A stretch of 64,000 nt of DNA from Ambrosia x helenae (taxonomy: Eukaryota; Streptophyta; Magnoliopsida; Asterales; Asteraceae), in contig CM061231.1 of NCBI GenBank assembly GCA_030844895.1, forward strand, positions 83,424,706 to 83,488,705, given 5' to 3'. The translations under genes and the position numbers were made by a program. Every line of letters begins with the position of its first letter. The stretch's first letter is position 1. Positions 12,755 to 25,539 of the stretch are shown here, one piece after another. Below the pieces are notes generated by a model. The model was not told the origin of the DNA. It made no database searches and was given only the letters and a program-made list of their open reading frames with translations.

Positions 12755-13215
12755 TGAATTGGTGCAAGGAATGAAGGTGAGGGTGGAGATCCTTATATAG
12801 AGGTTCTAGTGGGTAGATGACAAAACATTTGTGGCATCCTCATGCTTCTCGGCCGAAACAAGGAGTTAGAGAAGTTTCATGGATTCTTGCAAAGTCTATG
12901 GATGGAAAGACTAATCATGAAAGGGGAAAGGTTGACATTGCTAGCTAGTTGGTTAGTCTTTGGATTATACCCATTTACATGTAAGTTTTATGTCTCCTTG
13001 TTGACTCTAGTCGATCTATACTCATAGGTTGGAGGTTTCATTGAGCTATTACTATCTCACTTTCTTGGGAATGTTCGGCCGATTCCTAGAAGTCTAGGAA
13101 TGATATTTGTGGCAAGCCTCTTTGTGTAAGACTCATGGTGAAAGTCTATTCTTCCTACTTATGTGTAAGCTTGGTGGCATGAGTTGAGAGTGACCCTTCA
13201 TAAGACAAAGATTTT
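11620..13215 (-). repeat. Divergent chromovirus-like LTR fragment
   Basis: Sequence around 11660-11700 (CAACCCAATAGATCTATT) and 11843-11890 (CCCCCAAAATG...GGGGCC followed by ACTCACC) matches blocks in the LTR fragment at 17957 and in the solo LTR at 51691, in the minus orientation. It contains a (GA)n tract at 12711-12752. The ends are not resolved, and no TG...CA boundary or target duplication was found. The short open frames inside (for example about 12842-13027) look random. Confidence 0.45.
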
Positions 13216-13217
13216 CC

Positions 13218-14498
13218 TTGTCTCTTCCTTGTTGTGCGCATGTAAGAGGGTGGGAAAAACAAGGGACATGTGTTGAAAACACGGTGGTAATCCAAGAAAA
13301 TGATGTTTGTGTTGAGAAGAAGTCGGGATTGATTCTTGACTCAGTCACTGATGTTCCCGAACAGTGTGATTCAGCTTATTCTGACTCGGAGAGTGATTCT
13401 GATTCTGAAACTAGTGTTAACTCACTAGATGATGATATTGATCAACTTCTAGCCGAAGCTGATTTTCTGATGACCCGCAAATCGTGCATAGTAGATGATG
13501 CTTTTACCAGAATCGATTATTCTAAATTCTTTGCTGGAAAGGAAGCACATTTTGCATTGATGGCGATGACAGAGCCTCCAAAACAGGTAAGTTTTGAATC
13601 TACTTTAGACATGAACAGTGATAAGTATTGTGGTGCATGCGATAGATTGACAGAGGATAATAAGCAACTTAGGGTTCAACTTGAGAGTACTAAGATCAAC
13701 TGTCAATCGTATCAAAAGGAAGCACGTGAATTCAACAAGGTACTTGATGGTTATAAGAAAGGCATTTCTGATCTTAAGAAAACACTATCTTTAAAACAAC
13801 TGGCCATTAACAACTATATCAATGAACTGGAAGAAACAAAACTTGAAATCGTAACCATCAAGTGCTTTGCTGAGAAAGTCAACAAGAAGCTTGAAAGCTA
13901 CAAACATATTGCATATGTTGTTGACCATATTATTGAGGAACCTTCACAGTCAAGTAGTGCAAACTACAAGGCCATCCCATCTCCCATGTTGTTTGAAAAT
14001 CATACTTTGCATTCAATAACACCGGAGAGTTCGGTTAAGTCTGACTCTACATCAGATGATGAGTCTAACACTTCCAGTGTGGGAGATCCTAATTCTGATG
14101 TTAGACCTATTTTGGGACTGAATGATGAAGGAGTGATAGCTGTAACTGATGATTCTGACTCTGAGGATGATAAATCTAAGAAAGTGCGTGATATTCCTGC
14201 TGAAAATCACATTATTACCAATGAACCAGTTTCACCTTCTCAGATTATCCATCCAATGGCTAATGCTCATCGAGTGAATCAGTCAGTTAAGCAGGTTGAG
14301 AAGAATGAACAAAGTGACAAACCCGTCAAAGTGTTTTATCGGATGGAAGGATCTAATAAGATAATTTCTGACGAGGAATATCCAATTAAGTTTGCTAATT
14401 ACTCCAAGATTGAGAAAATTTGGCAGGAAAGTACCATTTGGTTCCCAAAACATGAGAGAACAAATGATGTACCTCCAGAGGTTTTAAAGAATATATAG
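13218..14498 (+). pseudogene. Ty1/copia gag-like coiled-coil fragment
   Basis: A 426-residue open frame without an obvious natural start. It has an acidic Ser/Asp-rich stretch, then LFALMAM-like and YCGACDRLTEDN segments. A long coiled coil (about residues 135-235, rich in Leu, Lys and Glu) follows, and then a second acidic Ser-rich tract. This layout matches the gag segment between zinc knuckle and protease seen in the copia element at 41.8-43.1 kb (its own LDEE/coiled-coil region), so it is read as a gag remnant from a related SIRE-like element. No zinc knuckle, protease or pol follows; the frame stops at 14498. Domain assignment is inference from layout. Confidence 0.6.
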
Positions 14499-14665
14499 AC
14501 CACCCATTCGACCTCTGACAAGGTCGAAGGAGTCCGTTCGACCTTTCGTGGGTACGAACCAAGACCTATAAACAACAAAACATTACATTCGACTAAACAA
14601 AACACATTCGACCTAATATGATGTCCATTCGACCTCCCGGCTGGTCGAATGGGTCTTGTAAATCA
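14499..14665. repeat. Cluster of CATTCGACC repeats
   Basis: Five or more copies of (C/G)ATTCGACCT and related inverted GGTCGAATGG occur within about 150 bp directly after the gag-like stop. They may be the remains of a fold-back element or a retrotransposon spacer. No target duplication was found. Confidence 0.5.
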
Positions 14666-16546
14666 CCAACATCTTCAAATCAATGACAATCTTCATATAA
14701 TCCGAAAGCAATAGCCACATTATGCACACATTGATTGAAAAATATTAATGTTAAACTGGATTCTTATTATCTATATTTTGTTTCAATATGTGGTTTAAAA
14801 AAACAGTAACTAATTAAGTTATATAAAGTTTATTATATGTAAAACTGTGAGTATGAATTACCAATGCTTTGGTGGTTTTGCTTCATCTTTTGTTACACAT
14901 ATCAAGATTTTAATTATGAAGTTGAAAAGGTTTCTGTAATTTAACTATATAGTGATAATTTAAGAACAAATTAAAGCGTGTAATAAAAGATACTGTTACA
15001 CATATCAAGATTTTAAACATGTCGCTTTCCAACTTTCCATCTCATATGGGTAGGAAATCCCAACAGTCATTTTCCAACTTTATATCCCTTGAACCATTGT
15101 CACTTTTTAACTCTCCATTCATATGCATAATGATATTACATTAAGATGTGCTTCGACAAGTTTTCTCAAATATTCTTACAGTGATAACAAAATGGACTAC
15201 CAACAAACTGTTGGTAATGAAGTTGGAATTGGTGATCTCGAAAGATTCTTACAACCAAAGAATAACTAATTTTAGTGTTTACTACATCCAGTGTCTGTTT
15301 AGAGACTAGATTGATATATATTGAAACCGTATAACTCGACCTATTTAAGGAATGGAAAGAACATTCTCTAGGGTTTGTTTGTTAGAAGATTTCGTTTATG
15401 TTTGCTTGTATTTTCTATATAGTTGGTTAACTCGGGTATTGTAAATTTGTTTCCTTGCATTAATTTAGTTTTAGTTTCTATATAGTTGGTTAACTCGGGT
15501 ATTGTAAATTTTTATGTAGTTTGTTAACTTAAATATGTCAGTAAAATTAAGTAAGTACAATAATAAGTTTGAATGCTATAATAGTTGTTTCACAAATTTG
15601 ACAACTAAACAGATGTGGTAAAATAGAACATGACATATAATAAAATGAGGATATTTTAAGCACTGAGAGGCTTTTGTGTGACAACATCTGTTGACAAGTC
15701 AACAGATGGTATAAAACAGAGTATATACAACAAAGTGGGTATATCTTTCAATATTGTAGAATGGGTCAACGAGATTCTTATTTTATCTCAACAAATGCTC
15801 AAATTCTAAACTTAATAATTACAATTTTGAACTTAGTTTATTAACAATATTATTTTATTATTTTTGTGTTGCAACTGTCTTTCACTCTATAAAAAGCTCC
15901 AAAAGTAAGTTCCAACTTTATATTTACTTGAAATGCGACTTATACTTGAAAATCAACTTTATAGATAGTTAGTTTATTTACCCTATAAAAAGGGAGGAAT
16001 TCCCAATAGTCATTTCCAACTTTATATCCCTTTAACTATTTTCACTTTGTAACTCTCCATCCCATATGCATAATGATATTACGTTCAAATGTCATTCCAT
16101 AAATCTTCGCAAAGATTCTTACAATCAAAGAAAAATCGATTACAACAATCCGTTGGTAATGAAGATGGAATTGGTGTTTTTCGAAGATTCTTACAATCAA
16201 AGAAAAACATCAATCCATCATTACTATATGCAGAGCCTGTTTAGAAACTTTAGGGTTTTCAAACTTGATGATGTTTAGATACGAGCTGTTGTCGTGGTAC
16301 TGCTTTTGATTGTGTTTGTGTTTTGTTCCGATGACAATGTCAAGGAAGATCATTCTCTAGGGTTTGTTTGTTAAAATACTTTTTTTATGTTTGGTTGTAT
16401 TTTTATGTAGTTTGTTAACTTGGATATTGTAATGTGTTACTTGGCATTAAAGCAGTCTTTTTAAGATATTTGGATTTATTCTTTTATAAGTCTTCCATTT
16501 TTTATGTAGTTTGGTTAAGTCAGATATTTTATTGAAATTATGTAAT
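14666..16546. repeat. Non-coding region with a degenerate direct duplication
   Basis: Two related blocks, about 15050-15440 and about 16000-16440, share several phrases. Examples are TTCCAACTTTATATCCCTT, CATATGCATAATGATATTAC, TCTCTAGGGTTTGTTTGTT and GTTAACT..GGTATTGTAA. A second small repeat (GTTACACATATCAAGATTTT) is at 14893 and 14995, and another (TATAGTTGGTTAACTCGGG) at 15418 and 15480. No coding potential or identifiable element ends were seen. Confidence 0.55.
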
Positions 16547-17420
16547 GTTTTTTTTTTAAATTAAACTTCATTAAGAAAAGGCAGCTGAACGCGAAACGCG
16601 GACAGAAGCTGAAACCACTACACTATGTACATTGGGTACACAAGCCACTCACTCCACTCCAACCTATTACAACGAAACCTATTTTTGTACCAAAAAAATG
16701 ATCTCGCCTTTATGTGATGAACTATCTCCATAACCTTAGTGTTTTTTTGATTGAAAATCCTATCATTTCGAGCAAGCTAAATACACCAAACCGCCACAAT
16801 GATAATACCTTGAACTAGTCTTTTGCTTTGCTTCCCTCCTATCGCGTCTTTATATAATAACAAAAGATCTTTCACAACGAAAACAAATATAGGCGGTAAT
16901 CTACACCAATTCCCAATCCTGTCCCACACTTCCAAGGAGAAACTGCATTCTGTGAAGAAGTGCAGCGTTGAATCATAACCATGAGCACATAAAACATACC
17001 ACGGCTCTCCAATATCAATATTTCTCTTATGCAATTCCAACCTGGTAGGTATCCGGTGCATCTCTGATCGCCACGCGTGTATATTACACTTTAGGGGAAC
17101 CCAACTTATCCACTTCATGACAAACAGGTCCGGTTATTGTTTGAATCTAATTTCCTCCTTGATCGCCTTGATAGAAAAACCATCTTTACCAGAGCATCAC
17201 CATTCCCACTTGTCCGTTCCTGTTCCCAGCTTAATACCAAACAACACATCACAACAATCAAATAACTCCGACATTTCTGATCCGAGTCTGGGTTTCTGCT
17301 CCAACACCACTTTATCCCACAGCCATTACCAACCTCCTGCAACCTATTATAATAATTGAAAACAATAAATCCCACATGACATTCAAATAGGGCATCCTCC
17401 CCCTTGAGTGTGCCATGTGG
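16547..17420 (-). mobile_element. LINE (L1-type) 3' fragment with zinc-binding RVT domain
   Basis: A T-run at 16547-16556 is the poly(A) tail of a minus-strand insertion. Upstream on minus, 17118-16777 encodes the C-terminal zf-RVT region of plant LINE reverse transcriptase: a WISWVPLKCNIHAWR start, IPTRLELHKRNI, then CxxC..H..C-like residues (VLCAHGYDSTLHFFTEC) and a conserved LVQGIIIVAVWCI end. The region 17120-17420 continues the RVT tail with frameshifts. The fragment is 5'-truncated, as usual for LINEs. Confidence 0.8.
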
Positions 17421-17956
17421 CATTAATTGATTTTAGAAAGAAAAACAATTTACAAACAAAATTGAATTTTTCTCTCTCATGTTTTCTCTCATAATTTTTA
17501 AACGTTAATATCTTTTATATACGAAATTTTTTAAATAAAAAAATTACACTAAATTAACGAGCATTTTATTATTTTTCAAACAAGTACCATAGTGCTATAT
17601 AAAAAAACGGAGAAAAAACCGACTATTTTTGTGGGGTTTTGTTCATACATGAAAAAAGCACAAAGTATTCAAGTAATTCTTTAATCATGCATAGGCAAGT
17701 CACTAATTATGTTCAAATAAGTAAATACCAATTCTATTTTCAACATGTGTTTGCATTGGAGTTGTACATTGTTTTAGGTTAGGTATTAATATTAGAGTTA
17801 TACATTGTTTAAGGTTAGGCGTTAACATTGAAGATACGTTGTTAATTGTTTTAGGTTAGGTGGTACCCGAAGCTTTCCTACATGTAACTGTAAAGCGCAT
17901 CATTCTATTTCATATGTAAAATTGATATGTCCTATTAGATTTCTCAACCCTAGGAC
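17345..17956 (+). mobile_element. Non-autonomous Helitron copy, 3' end interrupted
   Basis: It shares the GTGCCATGTGGCAT block (about 17408) and a roughly 170-bp core (about 17465-17645, from TTTTCTCTCTCATG to the TGACTATTTTT-like end) with the Helitrons at 19042 and 22512. Near 17940 it reaches GATTTCTCAACCC, the phrase that precedes the 3' hairpin in the 19042 copy. The sequence then changes into an LTR at 17957, so hairpin and CTAGT end are missing. The 5' end is not certain. Confidence 0.6.
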
Positions 17957-19020
17957 TATAACACCCCAACCGATGGCGGAAACATTGGGATGTCACGCAT
18001 TGATGATTGTTCAGTAGCTCATGGTAAATAATAAATTTCAATAATTAGTTAATTGGATTACATACAATAGTTCTAAAAAGAATTTGTACATCCAATGAAA
18101 AATGCTAAATCTAAATATACATCTTCAAGCATTAACTCTAATCTTCAAGCAAGCTATAACCTGAAACATGTTAAGTTTGAAAATATTTTGGGTTAACAAA
18201 AGTTGGTGAGAATTACATAGGTTTGAATATTGAATAAAAACTTGTACAATTCGAGTGTCATGGCAAGTCTAGTCCATATGTGAAAACAATACTACCTGGT
18301 AAATCGTGTGCATAATCAAACCTTGTGACTAGAATATTGTGGTCCATCCCATACGCATATGGTTCACTCGTTTATGTTGCGATAACAATCATCCACGCTA
18401 CCTATGTAGGAGGTAACGTATCCGGGTGGGGTTGTCAGTCCAATAGATCTATCATTGTGTATCGTTGGCTTGTACGGAGTTAATGATTATGCTAGAATAA
18501 TTGTGCTTACCATAGTAATGTTTAGGACATAATGCAACATAGAATAACACATAGACACTTATGTTGAATTGTAAATTGATGTTGTAACATGTTTCACCCC
18601 AAAATAGTGAAATGGTAAAAGGGGCTATGTAAACTCACCTTAATTGTGACTGGCTTGCCACGATTTGACAGAATTCAACAAGAGTCAATGAATTACGCTT
18701 GAACCTATTTAAGAGTGATGTTTTAGCATTTATAGTCATAGTGTATATATATATTTTATTTGTCTATTTTATTATAATCATTATTAGTTTACCAACAATA
18801 AAGTGTAATTCATTAGCTCATCGACTGTCTGGCGGCGAAGACGTTACGATTCTAGACTAATTATTATGACGTGTTAAAATAAGCATTTGACACAAAAGAG
18901 GTACGGATTTTACTAGCACATTGAAAGTTTTATATACAACAGCGAATTTCCAAAATGTTGTGCATATATACGTAATTATTACCATCTATTTATGTGTTAT
19001 TGTTTACAACTTGTTAGTTT
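17957..19020 (-). repeat. Truncated chromovirus-like LTR
   Basis: The first bases (TATAACACCCCAACC) match the LTR end TGTAACACCCCAACC with one G-to-A change. The following 70 bp match the solo LTR end at 54060-54148 (inverted) and the LARD LTRs. The CCCC...GGGG motif is at about 18596-18630, followed by AACTCACC. The other LTR end was not found before the next Helitron at 19042, so this copy is truncated or overwritten. Confidence 0.65.
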
Positions 19021-19041
19021 ATATCTATATCTATATCTATA

Positions 19042-19544
19042 TCTATATATATAATAAACCAAAGCATTTTTAATGACATGTCATAATATTATGCAATCTC
19101 TCTTTTAAGAGATGCCACATCGAATGTGATGTGACAACTCTAGACCAATTAAAAAAAAGGAATAAATATGGTTTAAATATGATTTAACATAATCTATTAA
19201 ATACTTGAATAAGTAAATGTAAATATTAAAACTTTATTATTTTCTCTCTCATGTTTCCTCTCATAACTTTTAAATGTTAATATCTTTTATATACGAGATT
19301 TTTTAAAGAAAAAACTTACACCAAATTAACGAGCGTTTTATTATCTTTCCAACGAGTACCATAGTGCTATATAAAAAACGGAGAAAAAATGACTATTTTT
19401 TGTAACCCGACAGGTATTGTGTCAGGTTTGTAATTAGTTTAAAAAAATTGTGGGTTTGGGTCGGGCCTGAGATTAGGTGATACCCGACCCAATTACCCTT
19501 TTTTTATATTAGAATATGATAACTTATGACAGAGATTTGTTTAA

Positions 19545-19588
<44 letters not shown>

Positions 19589-19698
19589 TATTCATTAATC
19601 ATATATTGGCAGATGTCATTTTTATAGTTTAGATACTTCTAATTTTATTCACTTTACTTAGATTTCTCAACCCGGGACACTTCCGGGGTATAAACTAG
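19042..19698 (+). mobile_element. Non-autonomous Helitron
   Basis: It starts with TCTATATATATAATAAA after an A and ends with a hairpin (CCCGG, loop, CCGGG at 19671-19687) about 7 bp before CTAG|T at 19695-19699, the hallmark Helitron terminus. It contains the family core (about 19245-19400) and a (TAA)n tract at about 19548-19585. There is no Rep/helicase coding. Helitrons leave no target duplication; insertion between A and T fits. Confidence 0.75.
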
Positions 19699-19699
19699 T

Positions 19700-20262
19700 C
19701 TATATATATGTATGAAGTTTTGGATGGCTAGTGGATAAAAGTAACGCAATTTATTTTCAACATAAATCAACCAAACATTGCTTACTCCACCATTCTATCA
19801 ACTCCATATATGTTTTAGCTTCGACACCAAAATGAATGAAAAAAAATAAATAAATAAAATAACTACAAGAACCAACGAAATTTCCTAAGTGATTGGCAAA
19901 TATATAAATATCGTTTTCTAACCGCCGGACAATCACCAGACAAGTGTATGAGCCATACCTACACAAAATATACTAGACAAAAGTTTGATTTGTACCTCCT
20001 TTGTCGCACGATGTCGACCGCAAATTAACTATTAGAGCTTCGCAGGATCAAGCAAAAAATTTTAAGGTAGTGACTTGCCATCGGCGTACGGCAACGCTGT
20101 GCGTAGGAACCATGTCGTTCGGATTCTTGGATTGTAGAAACGATGGTGTGATGGGGTTGTAGTAAGGCAGGCGCGGCGGAAAAGAAAAGGGTAGGGTGGT
20201 TGCATAGGGTGGTCCGAGAGTGATGGTTACAATCTCAGCGGCGGAGGCGGGCAATAGTGGTC
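19700..20262. other. Intergenic stretch, no gene recognised
   Basis: Only short unrelated ORFs. The piece at 20048-20262 is unusually GC-rich for the window and forms the target of the hAT insertion at 20271. It might be an old gene fragment, but I recognise no family. Confidence 0.4.
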
Positions 20263-20270
20263 GTGAGGTG

Positions 20271-21446
20271 CAGGGGCGGATTCAGGCTTCTTTGGTGGGT
20301 TCCCAGGAACCCATTCGGTTTCGGAATTATAGTCTCAATGTATATCAAAATCTGGAAAGGAACCCATTTAAATAGATGATAAGTGCTCTAGTGGTGGAAG
20401 TCCCTTCTAACAACCAACACATCTCTGGTTCGAATCTTGAGGGCCAGATTTTTATATTTCGTTTCTACTTTTTTTTTTTTTTTGACAAAACCTAGACAAG
20501 CCCAAAACCCGTCTCCTTTCTAAACAAACAAACACTGCAGTGCCACTCCTCTTCTCATTGCCTCTCACTCTCGTCTCCCAACCTCCTCTCCAAATGGACC
20601 AAACCCAACCGGCCTCCTCCTCCACGCGACCAAACACCACCCCTGCCTCCTCTCTTCTCTAGTCAGACCACCGGGCACTTACATATAGCTTTTGTAGTAA
20701 TTGTTGATGTTTATTTGTGGAAGCTACATCCAGTATCTAGCTTAGAAAGAAACTAAAGGTGTTTGTGATATTGATTTGTCCAAAGCCGATGTCAATTGTA
20801 TCACCCAGATCATAATTCATCCTTCCAATTCTTGCATCAACTGTAAGTTAGTCAAATTCATTTCTTCCTAATTATTTCTTCAATTAATGTACTAGCCTGA
20901 GTAATTTTAGTTCCTGAATTCAAACCGACTTGGGTTTATAAAATTGAGAAATAATATTAGTTTGTGTGTTTTGTTTGTAGATATTGAAACCAAGATGGCT
21001 AAAACTTTAGTGACATTTTGTTGGTTTTTTGTGTGACACTGAATGGCATTATTTTTGTAGTGTATTGTCGATTTAGTTAGGGTGATACTCTTTTAGTATG
21101 TTTGCTATACTACTGTGGTTAAAATCTGCAAGTTTATAAATCTTTTTGTGTATTTTTAACTAATTTGAAACCTCAACTTGATATTAAGTAGTATGTAGAC
21201 GAATATTTCAAAAAATGAAAATTCAGAGGGACAACTGTAGGTATGTTTTTTTACCCTTCAGATTTCTAATAACAATGTTTTTTTCATTATTGTAGCGTAT
21301 TTTTATTATGTGATAAACCTTACCCGACCTGAATCGTCAAACCGACCCGAGCCCATGAACCGACCCAAAATTTTTATGTTTAGTCATATGAAATTGGAAC
21401 ACCTAAAAAGGGAACCCAGTGAAAAAAATTCCTGGATCCGCCACTG
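20271..21446. mobile_element. Non-autonomous hAT element with CAGGGGCGGATTCAGG ends
   Basis: The left end CAGGGGCGGATTCAGG and the right end CCTGGATCCGCCACTG are inverted copies. The next bases (GGGTTCCC on both sides) extend the similarity. The 8-bp target duplication GTGAGGTG is exact at 20263-20270 and 21447-21454. The 8-bp duplication and CAG...CTG ends are typical of hAT transposons. The 1,176-bp interior has no transposase. It carries a tRNA-like box A/box B pair at 20384-20437. Confidence 0.92.
20384..20437 (+). other. tRNA-like box A/box B inside the hAT element
   Basis: GCTCTAGTGGTGGAAG resembles a tRNA D-arm/box A. It is followed about 27 bp later by GGTTCGAATCT (20427-20437), one mismatch from the box B consensus. 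The flanks do not fold into a full tRNA, so this is a tRNA-derived relic or Pol III promoter-like module, not a tRNA gene. Confidence 0.5.
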
Positions 21447-21454
21447 GTGAGGTG

Positions 21455-22511
21455 AGGTGGTTTTCTTTTCTTCTTTTTTTAACCAGGAAGAACGGGAGAG
21501 ACGTTCGCGGTGAGGTGCCAGCGAAATCAAGCAAAGCGATTTATATTTATAGTGATTAGAGAGTAGTTTTGGTTTATGGCAAATCACGGATTATTATTTT
21601 TTTTTTTTTTGCATGATTTGCGGCTGAGTTAAAGGCCTTTCACATGGAAACAATATTTTTGTTTGTGATAGTAGGTTGATTGGGGTCGCTAGATTAAATG
21701 GGGATGTAGTCCGAAATTTTTGCCGAGAATTACGGTGTGAACAAGGCGAGGAGATGAAGTTGCCATTAATTCTTTTGTTCTCCTCCTAGTTGGTGTTTCC
21801 TTCATGCAAATTTTAAATTTTATTTTATTTGTTTAATCATTTATTATTTTTTTTTATACAAGAAGTAGTCAATGCAAATTATTAAATCTATATTTCAATT
21901 TCTTTTCCTATTGTATCAATAATAATAATAATCAAAACTAGATTGTATTGTAATTAAAATAATTGGTTATTAGAAATATAGGAAATATTACGTGAGGTTA
22001 CAGGGACGTTTCCGGGGTATAATCTAGATGTAATAATAAGGTTGAATTTTATAACAGCCGTTTGACAAATTTGTTGGCAAGTCAACGGATATTGGTAAAT
22101 AGAGTAATGAAACCTCAGTTGAATATTAACTGTTTCTTTTTAATATTTGTTATTCCAACAGAGTTTTTCATGTGTCTGTTGTTTTTTCTCTCCGTGGTTG
22201 TAACACGTCTTAGTATTAAAACATTTGATCAGTATCTATCAACTGGTATCGTGAAAGGAACCGATCTTACTAAACAGATTTTCTTTACAACTGACAATTG
22301 CCTTCTTGATTTTGTCTTTAGTAAACAGACCTTAAAATATAATATAGTCTTCCTGTGTTTTCACACAGAATTTCCCATAGTTATTATAATAGATAGATTT
22401 ATATATGCTGCAATTTTAATAATAAAAAAGTAAAGAATAATTAGTTTAATTATCTGTTTGAAATTTTTTCCGGATATAGATAATATTTTAAAAAAATTAG
22501 ATATCTATCTA
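21455..22511. other. Intergenic stretch with a degraded Helitron-like end
   Basis: No gene recognised. At about 21998-22025 a GGGACGTTTCCGGGG string followed by TATAATCTAGAT resembles the hairpin and CTAG end of the 19698 Helitron with mutations. The phrase around 22060-22110 resembles 15660-15720, so these may be two copies of one old repeat. The ORF at 22062-22433 has no recognised homology and looks random. Confidence 0.4.
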
Positions 22512-23066
22512 TCTCTATATATAAAAGAAAACGTATATACTGACGTGGCGTGCAATGGAGGCCTCAACCTTCCTTTGAAAGTGCCACGTGGCATCATAAT
22601 GGAGAGTTTTTGGTGTTTTTGAATTGTTTCCTTTTTAATTAAATTGAGTTATTTTAGGAAAAAAGAATTTTAAAATAAATTTTAAAATTTTCTCTCTCAT
22701 ATTTCCTCCCATATTTTTTAAATGTTTATATCTTTTATATACGAGATTTTTTAAAGAAAAAAATTACACCAAATTAACAAGCGTTTTATTATCTTTCCAA
22801 CGAGTACCATAGTGCTATATAAAAAATGGAGAAAAAATTGACTATTTTTTGTGGGGTTTCGTTCATACAGGAAAAAAACACACAAAGTGTTCATGTTAAC
22901 ACGTAAAATTAGATTTTGTGGGAAATATGAGTTATTACTGATTAGAATACTATGAACATGCAATGATTGAAAGATTTTGTGGTTAGTTAACATGAGACAT
23001 TTGCAATAGGTTATCACGTAAAATTAGATTTTTCAACCCCGAAACCCTCTCGGAGTAATCAGCTAG
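22512..23066 (+). mobile_element. Non-autonomous Helitron
   Basis: It starts TCTCTATATATAAAAG after an A and ends with a CCGA...TCGG hairpin (about 23039-23052), then CTAG at 23063-23066 followed by T. It shares the GTGCCACGTGGCAT block and the 170-bp core (about 22690-22865) with the copies at 17345 and 19042. There is no coding. Confidence 0.75.
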
Positions 23067-25539
23067 TATCTAATCTATACTATATTATAATGCATGAGGC
23101 AAGGACTTCTTAAATTTTAAACAATACAGATTTTATTACTTAAAGTACAACACTCAATGCACATAATAAAGATTTTTTAAGGGCAAATATGTCATTTAGT
23201 TAGTGCTAACAACTTAACCTATTTGTTTCTAAAAAAGCCTAAATAGGTGGAAGAGGAGGTTATTCTCATCCCGGTGTCTCATCTGCAATCCAATTTCAAA
23301 ATTCAAATGATCCTTATTTACAAAAACTCTCTCATCTCTCCACCAAAACCATTATCCCTTAACTTTTCTCTCTTGCAATCTCTGCTCTCCCTTGCTCGGT
23401 TCGCCAAAAATAGTATCAGTGGATCTCTAATCGGTTTGAGAAATAGAGAGAACACAGGTGAGAAGAGGAAGGAGGTCGACCACGGTGTTACGGTGGTAGC
23501 ACACGATGACGGCGGGATAATTTAGGGTTCCGGTGACCCAAAATCAACACATTCGGTGCTGCTCAAGCGACGACATAAGTATAACCTACGGTTCAGACTA
23601 GCTTCCTGTAGTTACGAACCTCATCTTCATGTTTCATATTCTTTTAAATCAGCGGCCCCAAACCCTAATATGGTGAAATTTGTAGATCCGATCAGTAAGA
23701 GAATGCTCAAGAATTTTCTGTTGTAGTAATACTCTATCTCTCATTTCATAATTTTTTAACTTAATCTAAAAGAAAAATAGAATCCATTTTTTAAATTTTT
23801 TCTAAAGTTACTTAAGTTTGACATTCAATCTTGGTTTTTTAAATCTAGGGTTCTCAATTTGCCATTCTAAATCGTTTTTCAACAATCTGTGTTTCTTTTG
23901 GGGTTTTGAGTTTTGTGCGTTATAAAATTTCATGGTGCATAGAGTTGTAAATAACTCAAATAGATAAATCAGAGTCATTGACAGCTGAAACAAGAAGGAA
24001 CAACTAAATTCAGGTGGATTGAAGAGGCTATTTCTTTGTGCCTATCACAACTGGTATGTATTTATAAAAAGGTGTTGTGTATAGTTTTTTGTTTTGCTTC
24101 ATGTATATGTTGTCTAGGGTCAAGAAATTTTGTTTATCATCTTTGAGGTAATGTTGCAATGTTATTGTAGTTTTAGTAATATTATTTATAATTTATTTTC
24201 CTTTAACTCTTTCTTTTATGTTGTGTATGGGAATATTATAGGAACTGTTCGTGATATATAATGAATCTTTTGGTTGCAGATTAAGTGAAAAAATAAAAAT
24301 TGAAGAATGGGTGGAAATTGTAGGCATAAACTGCCGGTTGGGTAAGTTATCTCATCGAGAAGCAGGTAATGAGGCTAGGCAAGTCTTACACAAGCGAGAT
24401 CACAAAAAATAGAAGAACTGGTGGAAAGTGTAGGCAGGCAATGCCATTGCCCAACTATTTTACACCGGCATAAACCGTCGGCTGGGTTATTTATTCATTT
24501 GCTAGGCAATGTACAATGAGTTCTGAATTCGGGCATTGTTTTTGTTCCTTTAATTGAATGCTTCGCTTGCCGAAATCATTTAGCTTTGAAATAGAATCCT
24601 CATTTAGCTCGAACTAATGTTGTTTTTTTATATTGACGATTATAGGAAATCTCTCATAATATGAATCGGAATGGATCAACTTGGATGCACGAGGAATATT
24701 GACTTATGATAAAAGTGTCTTCCATTGAAACTGGAGATTGGATATCATGATAGTTAGTCGGGAAGTTTGATAAGTTTTTTAAAAGAAAGTATTATATAAA
24801 TTTCTTAATGTGAAATTGCCTGCCGCGCATATAAATTTCTTAATGGACATAATGACGATCTGTTTTTTTTTCTGTGCAAGTAGTGAAGATGATGGGTACT
24901 GCTTATACATTGATATTTTACAAATTATAAAGCGCAAAAATAGTATACAATTTTCGGTTCACTTTGGGACCAAATTGTTCTGAGAGAGGAAGCGGGTCAT
25001 TTGGGTAGGTCCGGTACGGGTCGGTTGGGACCCATTTACTTTCAAATGGAACGACTTGGTTTATGTTTTTATTAATGGGTCAGACAAGCAAGATAAAAAT
25101 CTAACTAAAACAATTTTGTGTGTAAATTTTGCAGCCTGCTACTGAATTTGTATCTTTCAGGAACTTTATCTCCCTCCCTATTGTGAGCCAAGTTCCTAAA
25201 GTAAGTTGCATTACTATTTTGCCATCTTGCTGGCTTCATTTTGGAGCCATGTAATCATGATGTCATTGTTCTTATGATGGTTATTTTAAAGTTTCGTGAT
25301 TCCCGCAACAAACCAGTGTGTTTCATTGCTAACTTCTTGGATTGCTTGTATAGTCTCCGTTAGCAATTCGTCTCCGCAGCTTCAATCACATCATTTTGCT
25401 TCTAATGGTATGAGTATGAAATTATTATTAGGTTTTGTTGTTTTTGTTTATTTGAGCTTCTTTTTTTATCTGCATATGTGGATAGATAGGGTTGTTTGTT
25501 TGATATATGGTTATATTTTGCTTAAGTAGGTTTTGTGTG

